Shown here: positions 57,650 to 64,000 of the stretch, in pieces
Numbering within the stretch: the stretch's first letter is position 1
How the letters are laid out: each line of letters opens with the position of its first letter
NCBI RefSeq assembly: GCF_002240035.1
Contig: NZ_CP016397.1
Span: 664,001-728,000, forward strand
Direction of reading: 5' to 3'
Origin: Legionella clemsonensis
GTDB taxonomy: Bacteria > Pseudomonadota > Gammaproteobacteria > Legionellales > Legionellaceae
DNA: 64,000 nucleotides
Program-made: the position numbers and the translations under genes
Notes under the pieces: model-generated
Database searches by the model: none
What the model saw: only the letters and a program-made list of their open reading frames with translations
Told to the model about the DNA's origin: nothing

Positions 57650-58954
57650 TCACTTACGCTTTAATTCTCTTAAAAGCTGGCGACGAAAAGTCTGGTACTC
57701 CACTTCCAAGGCATGACGAATACTACCTTTGTAATGTTTTCGCGAATGCTTTATCTCTTGTTGAATTTTACGGGCTATATTTGTTGGACGTCTGAGATTT
57801 CCAGCGATAATTTTTGCTGCAATTTGAGCCTGATAGTCAGCCAGAGGCCAAATGCATCCTTGAGGCTGTACTAAACCAATAAAATATAAATTGGTGAACT
57901 CCGGGTGCATCATTTTTCGGTACAAGGGAATGTTTGTGGCTGTACGGTATTCAATTAAATTTCTATCAAAAAAAGGGAAGCTTGTTTGATAGCCGGTGGC
58001 AAAAATAATAACGTCAAATTTATCGCTGCTTCCATCCGCAAAAAAAACATAATCTCCCTCGAATCGCTCAATACCTCGTCGGGGTGAAATTTTTCCGTGC
58101 CTAATAAAATATAACAACTCAGAGTTAATGGTGGGATGAATTGCCAAAGGTTTGCACGTGGGTTTTTGCAAGCCATATTTGGGATATCGTCCTTGCCACA
58201 GGCGAATGAAATACTTCGCTAAAAACTGCTTTAACCCTAAAGGTAACCAGCTGAGTTTTGCGAAAAGAATATCGGTTGGTTTACCAAAAATAAATTTGGG
58301 AAAGATATGCTGCCCTCGACGCATGCTGATGCAGGTTTTAGACGCTACCCGTGAGATTTCTACTGCAATGTCGCAAGCTGAATTGCCTCCCCCTACTACT
58401 AAAACTCGCTTGCCTTTAAAAGATGAGGCTTTTTTATATTGGTGAGCATGAAGAATTTTTCCATTAAATGGGCCAGGATAATCAGGAATAAAAGGATCCC
58501 AGTGATGACCATTGGCCACCAGAAGGTAGTCATACATTTCTTTCTGAGTACCAAATTCATTACGATAAATCACTAGCCATTTATTTTCAGCATTAAGGGA
58601 GACGTATTCAACTGTGCTATTAAACTTTATGAATGACTCAAGTTGAAAGTGGCTTGCGTAGGACTCAAAATAATCTAGAATCTGCTGGTGTGAGGGGTAG
58701 TCCGGATAATCTGCCGGCATAGGGAAATCTTCAAATTCTGAAAGACGTTTGGAGCTAATAATGTGGGTCGTCTCATAGATACTTGAGTGAGTATTTTGCT
58801 CATCAAAAACCCAATTTCCACCTAAGCGTTCATTTTTTTCATAAACGGTAAAATTACTCAAACCTTGTTGTAGCAAATTTTTTGCGGCAGCAAGGCCACA
58901 TGGGCCTGCGCCGATAACACAAATTTTTGGTGCAGTAATTGATGGTGGATTCAT
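57650..58954 (-). CDS. flavin-containing monooxygenase
   Basis: A 434-residue class-B flavoprotein monooxygenase. Seen: the FAD motif CVIGAGPCGLAAA (residues 12-24), the EKNERLGGNW strand end, the NADPH motif VVGGGNSACDIAVEI, and the FATGYQTSFPF signature of the family. The FMO identifying motif region FKGKRVLVVGGGNS leads into the second Rossmann fold as expected. These enzymes insert one oxygen atom at N or S of small substrates, or act as Baeyer-Villiger oxygenases. The lipoprotein hydrolase gene lies 21 nt upstream on the same strand, so the two are probably co-transcribed. Substrate unknown. Confidence 0.92.
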   Translation of the reverse strand: MNPPSITAPKICVIGAGPCGLAAAKNLLQQGLSNFTVYEKNERLGGNWVFDEQNTHSSIYETTHIISSKRLSEFEDFPMPADYPDYPSHQQILDYFESYASHFQLESFIKFNSTVEYVSLNAENKWLVIYRNEFGTQKEMYDYLLVANGHHWDPFIPDYPGPFNGKILHAHQYKKASSFKGKRVLVVGGGNSACDIAVEISRVASKTCISMRRGQHIFPKFIFGKPTDILFAKLSWLPLGLKQFLAKYFIRLWQGRYPKYGLQKPTCKPLAIHPTINSELLYFIRHGKISPRRGIERFEGDYVFFADGSSDKFDVIIFATGYQTSFPFFDRNLIEYRTATNIPLYRKMMHPEFTNLYFIGLVQPQGCIWPLADYQAQIAAKIIAGNLRRPTNIARKIQQEIKHSRKHYKGSIRHALEVEYQTFRRQLLRELKRK

Positions 58955-58975
58955 AAAGTCGGTGACTCGAATGAA

Positions 58976-59650
58976 TTAGGCATGTTCTCTTGGAGTATGA
59001 TTAATGACTGCCAGGACATTATCGAGCATTATCTTCTGAATTTCCTTATTCTTGTCGATAGTGAAATGATTGACATAAATAGCGTTAAGTTTGGAAACAT
59101 CGAAGTTATTGACATAGGTAAATTCAGGATCTTCTGCTTTAATTTTGAGTCCACTAAACATGGGAACGTAGGCAGGTTTATAAAGATTGAGCACATATTT
59201 CACATTGGGGGGTACTTTTACCGGAGCTACCGCATCAACTGTAATTAGTAAATCAACAGGAATATGGGCTTTATACAGATTCTGAGCGACCTTGATTTGT
59301 TCATTAGCACCCAGGGAGTGACCAATCAAGACAATTGGCCCCGCAAGTTCCTGCGATTTTCGATGCTCAATGATATAATCACTTAATTTATTCGCCTTGT
59401 ACCAAATAGTGCTCGCAGTGCGAATGTTATATTCATTGTCCAGGGTATTCTCAAGACGATTCATGCCTGTGCTAAAAATTCCTCCTAAACCTCGCATGGT
59501 GTAAACCTGTCCCTTTTTATACGTTGCCCCTTTTTTATTTTTAGCGGGTGTTTGCGAGGCAAGATCCATGCATCCAGAGAGAACAAAACAGAGCAGCAAT
59601 AAAACGAGGGAGTGAATTGATAGAGGCAATTTAAAATTGAAAGGGTTCAT
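58976..59650 (-). CDS. lipoprotein alpha/beta hydrolase
   Basis: A 224-residue lipoprotein: a hydrophobic segment followed by the lipobox LSGC with Cys27. The domain has a serine-hydrolase elbow GHSLGA with Ser112 after LAGPIVLI, an early strand YTMRGLGGIFSTGMNRLE, TVDAVAPVKVPPNV and a C-terminal VNHFTIDKNKEI with a possible catalytic His. The acid residue is probably the Asp in LLITVDAVAP. It resembles a thioesterase/lipase-like family seen in Legionella and other bacteria. Membrane-anchored and periplasm-facing or outer-membrane located. It precedes the monooxygenase gene in the same direction. Confidence 0.8.
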   Translation of the reverse strand: MNPFNFKLPLSIHSLVLLLLCFVLSGCMDLASQTPAKNKKGATYKKGQVYTMRGLGGIFSTGMNRLENTLDNEYNIRTASTIWYKANKLSDYIIEHRKSQELAGPIVLIGHSLGANEQIKVAQNLYKAHIPVDLLITVDAVAPVKVPPNVKYVLNLYKPAYVPMFSGLKIKAEDPEFTYVNNFDVSKLNAIYVNHFTIDKNKEIQKIMLDNVLAVINHTPREHA

Positions 59651-59865
59651 AATGGATATTCTTTTTCTTTATTATTTTTGATTCTACATAAAATTCGATA
59701 CAGGGTAAATAAATAGAAAAAGTCTAAATGAGAGCGTTAATGCATCTGATTTTGAAATTAATCTTCTCACCGAAATAATTTTTTTTTTACCGAGCCGGTA
59801 TCTGCAACAACGCTTCTAAATTTTTTTGTTATACTGAAAGAAAAATTTATTTTACTTAAATAAAA

Positions 59866-60066
59866 ATGCAGAAAATTTTGATTATTATAGGAATAATTTT
59901 GTTAATTACTGGATTATTTTGGCCGTGGATTAAAAAATTAGGATTAGGCCAATTACCTGGCGATATTTTTATTCGAAGGGGAAATTTTGTATTTTACTTT
60001 CCACTCACTACCTGCATTATTATTAGTCTTATTGTGATGCTGATTTGGTGGCTATTAAATCGATAA
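59866..60066 (+). CDS. DUF2905 small membrane protein
   Basis: A 66-residue protein with two membrane helices and the family-defining centre LGLGQLPGDIFIRRGNFVFYFPLTTC between them. DUF2905 proteins are small inner-membrane proteins of unknown function found in many bacteria. The start is the only ATG before the first helix. It converges on the phosphatase-like gene around a shared hairpin. Confidence 0.92.
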   Translation: MQKILIIIGIILLITGLFWPWIKKLGLGQLPGDIFIRRGNFVFYFPLTTCIIISLIVMLIWWLLNR

Positions 60067-60075
60067 TATTGAAAA

Positions 60076-60103
60076 GGGCCGATTCAGTATTCGACCCACT
60101 ATT
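60076..60103 (+). terminator. bidirectional terminator between DUF2905 and the phosphatase-like gene
   Basis: Stem GGGCCGA / TCGACCC with one mismatch and an 8-nt loop, followed on the plus strand by ACTATTTTT and on the minus strand by TTTTC. The two stops flank it, so it fits a bidirectional intrinsic terminator. Confidence 0.55.
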
Positions 60104-60114
60104 TTTCCTATATT

Positions 60115-62601
60115 TTATTGGAGGGTATTACCCGCTTTAATATCTAAGGCATCCTCTCCCAAATTCTTGTCAGTATTTGTAATTTCCTGAGTTGAAATGC
60201 CCTTAATGGAAGGAGCACCAGTTTCTGAGTTAGGTCGCTTAGAATAATTTAGTGTTTCTCCTGGAGCTTTAGGTTTGATTCCCAAACCCAGTATTTTCGC
60301 ACCACTTCCACCGCCCACCTCATGTAAAACCTTGGCACTCTCGGATTCTTCAAATTCCTTTACAAGGTTTTCATTCTCTTTAGCAACCTTTGCTTTTGCT
60401 TGGGAATTTTTATAGTAACTCACCAAACCCACAATTGCTCCGATAGGGAAAATAATAGTCCCTATAATAGCTCCGACGACACCAAGAGGATTTGATTTCA
60501 TGCGTGACCACCATGAAACGGGATGACCTTTCCATGCGCTGACCATCTGACTGGGTAGGCCTTTGTGAGCCTGCATACTACCAGCCTTGGTTTGCTGTAA
60601 GTTAGGTAATACACTGGCTTTTTCTTCGGCGTAGTTTCTGGATAGGTAGAAAGGGTGTCCTGGTTTGGCTTCTACTTTGGCAGCCGCACCCTGGTCAACC
60701 AAACTGACAATAGAGGCTGCAGTCTGTAATCCCATTTTATTATAAGCAGTATCGAGTGCTGATTTTAATTCATCAGCGGCTTTGCCAATTTGTTTTGTAT
60801 TGGCTTTGGCTAAAGTATCCAAAGTCTCTTTAATAATTCTACCTTCAGAGGATAATTCTTCTTCAGGGGTGTTGAGTACAGCATCCAAAATTGCCACGCG
60901 ACCATTAATTGCCTGAGCGCGTTCATTCCCACTTTTACAACCTCCAATAGAGGCTTCTTCGACAAAAACTGATAATGATTGAATCAGTTTGGCGTGTTCA
61001 TGACTAAAATGCAGGTTATTGGCAATAAGTTTTTTTAAACCAGATTGTGCACTGGCAAACAAGTCAGGTGCCACTTGTTGAGACAATTCTTTTTGCCAAC
61101 CTTTTTTAATTGCCTGGATGGCGCTAATTGCCTCTTGCCCCTGTGTTGATTGTGAAAAATAACCCTCCTCTGCTGTTCTTGTCTGTAGGAAGCTTTTATA
61201 TTTTTCAAAAACCTGTTCGATACTTTCTTTCTGTTCAGGAGACGAGGCCTCATAAAGCGTATGCAGTAAAGCCATCTCTGTCATTAAGGTTGATTCTATT
61301 ATTAATTCATCACCGGAATAGCCAAGATGATCACCAAAACCATTAATAGAAATCCCTTGTACGAGACAGAATACGGGATCTCCCTCCTTCATCTGTGCAG
61401 CATTGTAATCATGTGCACCTTTTAGAATATGGCGAGCGCTTTGAGTCTGCAGGTTACCGTTGCTATCACCAAGAGAATCATTAATTGCTGTGTAGCGATT
61501 GTAAATAAAGGCCTTGGGTATTTTTTTACTATGATCTGATAGGTTCTCTTTCAGAGAATATTCTAGGGTGATTTGAGCTAATTTCTCAGCGACATCGGCT
61601 ATATACTCTTCTTCTTTCAATCCCTTTTTCACCACAGGAGAAGGCGTACGAATTTGAATGCGAGGATGGCTATGCGATTTAATATTCGCCTCTTTAGTCA
61701 GGGTGTGGGTAATTAATTGTCGATGGGCAAATTCTTTACCTGCTATTCGATGGTGAGCGGTATTTTCTGAACCTTTAATGAGGGTAGCCAAGTGTTGTTG
61801 GTTATCAGTATGTAACACATCATTTGCCGTGGCTGTTGTAGCTTCAGCAGCATGTTTGAGTGACGATTTTTTAAGTTGAGTAGGAATTACGCCTGTATGG
61901 CGTACAACTTCCTGTCTAAGAATCGTGTGAGCTTGAGGCGTGATGCTTTTTCGAGCCTTATCCAAAGCTTTGTTTAATACTTCAATATTCAAATTACCCT
62001 TACTGTCAGTAGCTTTTTCTAACGCCTTGGCATAAACGCTTAAAACAAGATGATTAACTTTTCTGGCGGCAGCTTCATGGGCAGCCTTCATTTCCGCTTC
62101 TTTGTCTTTAAATTTTTCTTCTGTCCTTAGATAAACACGCGCGGCCAGACCCAAGTGAAAATGAAATTCTTGCTGGAGTGCAATGATGCTTCCTTTGGGG
62201 GTGCCATCAAGTGCGCTAAGAATGGTATCCATTCGTTTTTTGTTATTCTTTTTAACATTACTACCTAACACTTTATCTAAATGTGTACGTAAATCCTCCT
62301 GAAAATTTTTCTGCAAGCTTGTGTTACTAATATCCAAACTAACCGTCGTTGTATCAGTTTTGCTTCCAAACTCTTTCTTTAACACAGCAACAGAAATTTT
62401 TTCTTTCAGTTCTTGATTAATCTCTTCGGCTATAGTATCCCAATCATTGTTGTCGAGTGTTACATCCACTAGTACGCGCCCTTGGGGATCAAAGGGTAGC
62501 TCATTTTTATTTGTTTTTTCTTGAGCTATCTTTTGTGCCTTCGCCAGCAAATATTGCATGTAAATGGCTTGTACGTTTGCTTTTTCTTTTAGCTTTGACA
62601 T
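60115..62601 (-). CDS. SidF/SopB-like CX5R phosphatase candidate with C-terminal membrane segment
   Basis: From the ATG at 62601 (AAGG seven bases upstream), 828 residues. The N-terminal 350 residues are charged helices. The phosphatase loop is GGCKSGNERAQ: Cys555 and Arg561 make CX5R, with the KSG(K/N)(D/E)R style of the phosphoinositide phosphatases SopB, IpgD, SidF and SidP. It is preceded by SGDELIIES and followed by RVAILDAVL. A hydrophobic segment (about 704-728, GVVGAIIGTIIFPIGAIVGLV) near the C-terminus mirrors the C-terminal anchors of SidF. The protein lacks a signal peptide. A PmrA-like promoter with a near-consensus -10 lies upstream. Predicted: a type-IV-secreted phosphoinositide phosphatase acting on the vacuole membrane. 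The match rests on the loop and topology only. Confidence 0.7.
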   Translation of the reverse strand: MSKLKEKANVQAIYMQYLLAKAQKIAQEKTNKNELPFDPQGRVLVDVTLDNNDWDTIAEEINQELKEKISVAVLKKEFGSKTDTTTVSLDISNTSLQKNFQEDLRTHLDKVLGSNVKKNNKKRMDTILSALDGTPKGSIIALQQEFHFHLGLAARVYLRTEEKFKDKEAEMKAAHEAAARKVNHLVLSVYAKALEKATDSKGNLNIEVLNKALDKARKSITPQAHTILRQEVVRHTGVIPTQLKKSSLKHAAEATTATANDVLHTDNQQHLATLIKGSENTAHHRIAGKEFAHRQLITHTLTKEANIKSHSHPRIQIRTPSPVVKKGLKEEEYIADVAEKLAQITLEYSLKENLSDHSKKIPKAFIYNRYTAINDSLGDSNGNLQTQSARHILKGAHDYNAAQMKEGDPVFCLVQGISINGFGDHLGYSGDELIIESTLMTEMALLHTLYEASSPEQKESIEQVFEKYKSFLQTRTAEEGYFSQSTQGQEAISAIQAIKKGWQKELSQQVAPDLFASAQSGLKKLIANNLHFSHEHAKLIQSLSVFVEEASIGGCKSGNERAQAINGRVAILDAVLNTPEEELSSEGRIIKETLDTLAKANTKQIGKAADELKSALDTAYNKMGLQTAASIVSLVDQGAAAKVEAKPGHPFYLSRNYAEEKASVLPNLQQTKAGSMQAHKGLPSQMVSAWKGHPVSWWSRMKSNPLGVVGAIIGTIIFPIGAIVGLVSYYKNSQAKAKVAKENENLVKEFEESESAKVLHEVGGGSGAKILGLGIKPKAPGETLNYSKRPNSETGAPSIKGISTQEITNTDKNLGEDALDIKAGNTLQ

Positions 62602-62631
62602 TTTCAACCTTAGCAATAGATATATAAATAA

Positions 62632-62664
62632 AGTATAAAAAAAAATAATTAAGAGAATATTAAC
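62632..62664 (-). promoter_or_regulatory. PmrA-like box and -10 element upstream of the phosphatase-like gene
   Basis: On the minus strand: GTTAATATT, 2 nt, CTTAATTAT, 7 nt (all T), then TATACT at 62637-62632. Both half-sites are close to cTTAATatT. It is the best of the five boxes; the ATG lies 30 nt beyond the -10. Confidence 0.65.
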
Positions 62665-62775
62665 TTTTTACTTGGCTTTTGGCTGATGGATTCTAAACTT
62701 CCTGGAACTATAGAATATACCGAAACTCTGATAGTTATTTGCTATTGTTAGAAATTTTTTGGCAACTGTAGGATT

Positions 62776-62808
62776 CTTAATATTTACCTAATATAAATTT
62801 GTTATTTT
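62776..62808 (+). promoter_or_regulatory. PmrA-like box upstream of the zeta-like gene
   Basis: CTTAATATT, 2 nt, CCTAATATA, 7 nt, then TATTTT at 62803-62808. The first half-site is a full match and the second differs at two positions. It is divergent from the box at 62632-62664, so one intergenic region serves two candidate effector genes. The ATG is 90 nt further on. Confidence 0.55.
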
Positions 62809-62898
62809 AAGTTAAAATACTATTAGACTATATCTATAAATATCAACTTTAAGGATTACAAATAGGAAACTGAAGTCCAAACGTTGTAGGAGTGTTAG

Positions 62899-64000
62899 AT
62901 GATCCTCGCTGCCACAATTCAAGAGTGGGTAGATAAAATTGGCAATTATGAATTAGAAGTTGACAGTCCTGCTGAGCAACGTGATGCCAATTTTGATATT
63001 AATCGTTTTTTAAGTCCGGAAGGTCAAGTAAAACTCTATGAGGGTACTCATCCTATAGACAGTCCTGAACCCACTGCTGCCAGAGAAAGATTTTTACGTT
63101 TTTTAGGGCGTAAATTTCAAAATATTACGTGGGAGGCCAACCGTAATAATAAAACTGTCGAACTTGCTGCTTTTTTGCAGGATGATGAAGAAGATGGTGT
63201 GAAACTTTATGACGCAGCGATTGATGAAGAAAATGAAAGTAGAGCATTCAGAAGGGCAGTATTTTTTCGTCTCCTGAAACTCTTTCCTGGTAATAAATGG
63301 GAAAGTAGAATTGTATTATGGATAGGTGGTCCTTCAAGTTCAGGAAAGACTTACGCAGCAAAAGGCGTTCTTGAAAAAATGGATCGCGAGATTTTACAAA
63401 AAACAGATCAGCCTGGTGGTAATTATATAGTGTCTGTGGATGGAAGTTTTGAGCGCGAAACTTCGCAAATGCGACAGATGGTTCTGCAATTTGCGCTGGC
63501 ATCAGGATACAAAGGCATCGAAGATTTACATGAACATAGCAAAAAATTGGGGGTAAAAAATTATATCAAGAATGCTGCTTTAGAAGATGAAAGATTAAGT
63601 TTAGTTATACCTGATACTTTTGTGCGTGAACCAACAGACGTTTACCGAGACTGTAAGACATTTGCTAAAAAAGGGGTTGCTCAAGCCTTTGCGGAAGTCA
63701 AAGCGGAAAAAGGCTTCGAAGATCGTTTTCAAACCTCTGTGAAAAAGATGGGTGATTCACGTGCATGGAATAGTAAAAAATTTACTGAAGAAAAAATAAA
63801 AATGAACAACCGTAACATTGGTTGTGAATCTAAAGTATATCAAGGCAACTATTTTAAATTCGGTCTTATTGGAACTAAAGTCTTTAAGCGGTTTTTTAAA
63901 TCATTCAGCCGTAATAAATTGACTCTGACTGTGACTAATGATCTTATTTATCTCGTAAAAAAAGACGGTCTCTGGAAAGAATGTAAGTATGAGGATAATC
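62899..64000 (+). CDS. zeta-toxin-like P-loop kinase, candidate effector (3' truncated by window edge)
   Basis: A frame open from the ATG at 62899 to the right edge (about 367 residues seen, no stop). After an N-terminal helical domain (residues 1-135) comes a P-loop WIGGPSSSGKTYAA (Gly143 onward, the GG(P/T)xSGK(T) style of zeta toxins and related kinases), then VSVDGSFERETSQMR, where zeta toxins have D-x-(F/Y) and an Arg-rich segment contacting the sugar nucleotide, and VIPDTFVREP further on. It is soluble, with no signal peptide. Zeta-type enzymes phosphorylate UDP-N-acetylglucosamine or other small molecules. The PmrA-like promoter and the divergent phosphatase-like neighbour favour a translocated effector rather than a toxin-antitoxin system; no antitoxin gene is visible. 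Confidence 0.72.
   Translation, partial: MILAATIQEWVDKIGNYELEVDSPAEQRDANFDINRFLSPEGQVKLYEGTHPIDSPEPTAARERFLRFLGRKFQNITWEANRNNKTVELAAFLQDDEEDGVKLYDAAIDEENESRAFRRAVFFRLLKLFPGNKWESRIVLWIGGPSSSGKTYAAKGVLEKMDREILQKTDQPGGNYIVSVDGSFERETSQMRQMVLQFALASGYKGIEDLHEHSKKLGVKNYIKNAALEDERLSLVIPDTFVREPTDVYRDCKTFAKKGVAQAFAEVKAEKGFEDRFQTSVKKMGDSRAWNSKKFTEEKIKMNNRNIGCESKVYQGNYFKFGLIGTKVFKRFFKSFSRNKLTLTVTNDLIYLVKKDGLWKECKYEDN

Noticed and set aside
57638-57653. Hairpin GTGAGG/CCTCAC at the end of the flavin monooxygenase gene as a terminator
   Set aside because: The stem overlaps the stop codon, the loop is only four bases and no T tract follows on either strand.
1-64000. tRNA, rRNA, CRISPR arrays, prophage or complete insertion sequences
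   Set aside because: No cloverleaf-like sequence, regularly spaced repeat array, phage structural gene or intact transposase was seen when reading the window; only IS fragments were found.

Overview
The window looks like a chromosomal segment of a Legionella-type gammaproteobacterium. The DNA is AT-rich. One secreted protein carries three domains resembling the Dot/Icm component IcmL/DotI. Many large, coiled-coil, membrane-bound or enzyme-fold proteins of the type-IV-effector kind are present, and several are preceded by promoter elements resembling the PmrA box. No rRNA, tRNA, CRISPR array or intact insertion sequence was seen.

Layout. 0-0.8 kb: wreckage of an IS3-type and an ISL3-type transposase. 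0.8-6.9 kb: an accessory metabolic block (NTF2-like protein, frameshifted UbiD decarboxylase, small nitrile-hydratase-leader-like protein, MetX-like secreted hydrolase, divergent Fdc1-like UbiD plus UbiX) bounded on both sides by the same ISL3 end in the same orientation. 7-8 kb: an unknown membrane protein. 8.4-12.4 kb: a molybdenum-cofactor operon (moaA, a moaC-moaB fusion, moaD, a frameshifted moaE, and a moeB-rhodanese fusion). 12.8-14.2 kb: a P-loop kinase and an AadA-like aminoglycoside nucleotidyltransferase.

14.3-31.1 kb is the most remarkable part: a J-domain membrane protein, a single intact 14.2-kb gene for a 4735-residue protein whose ATPase-like core matches the eukaryotic DUF3638/DUF3645 proteins, and a C58/YopT-like cysteine-protease candidate. 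31.2-35.9 kb: an APH(6)-type phosphotransferase, a GC-richer foreign-looking pair (secreted esterase, acyltransferase-3), ChaB and a beta-barrel outer-membrane protein. 36.1-41.6 kb: a cytochrome c oxidase operon with a fused subunit I-III and a CtaG assembly factor.

41.5-64 kb: a patchwork of housekeeping-type genes (RF-like ribosome-rescue protein, DUF190, disulfide oxidoreductase, DUF72, flavin monooxygenase, lipoprotein hydrolase, DUF2905) and effector candidates. The candidates are a kinase-like protein, a triple IcmL-like protein, a frameshifted DNase-I-fold protein, two inverted paralogues with permuted-papain-like motifs, a SidF/SopB-like CX5R phosphatase with a C-terminal membrane segment, and a zeta-toxin-like kinase that runs off the right edge.

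Two patterns cut across the window. (1) Five candidate promoters share one geometry: a degenerate 9+2+9 direct repeat resembling the PmrA box, exactly 7 nt, then a -10 hexamer; four of the genes they serve encode effector-like proteins and one an unknown membrane protein. (2) Four otherwise convincing genes are each broken by a single missing base in an A6/A7 tract, which points either to homopolymer under-calling in the assembly or to slippage or decay.
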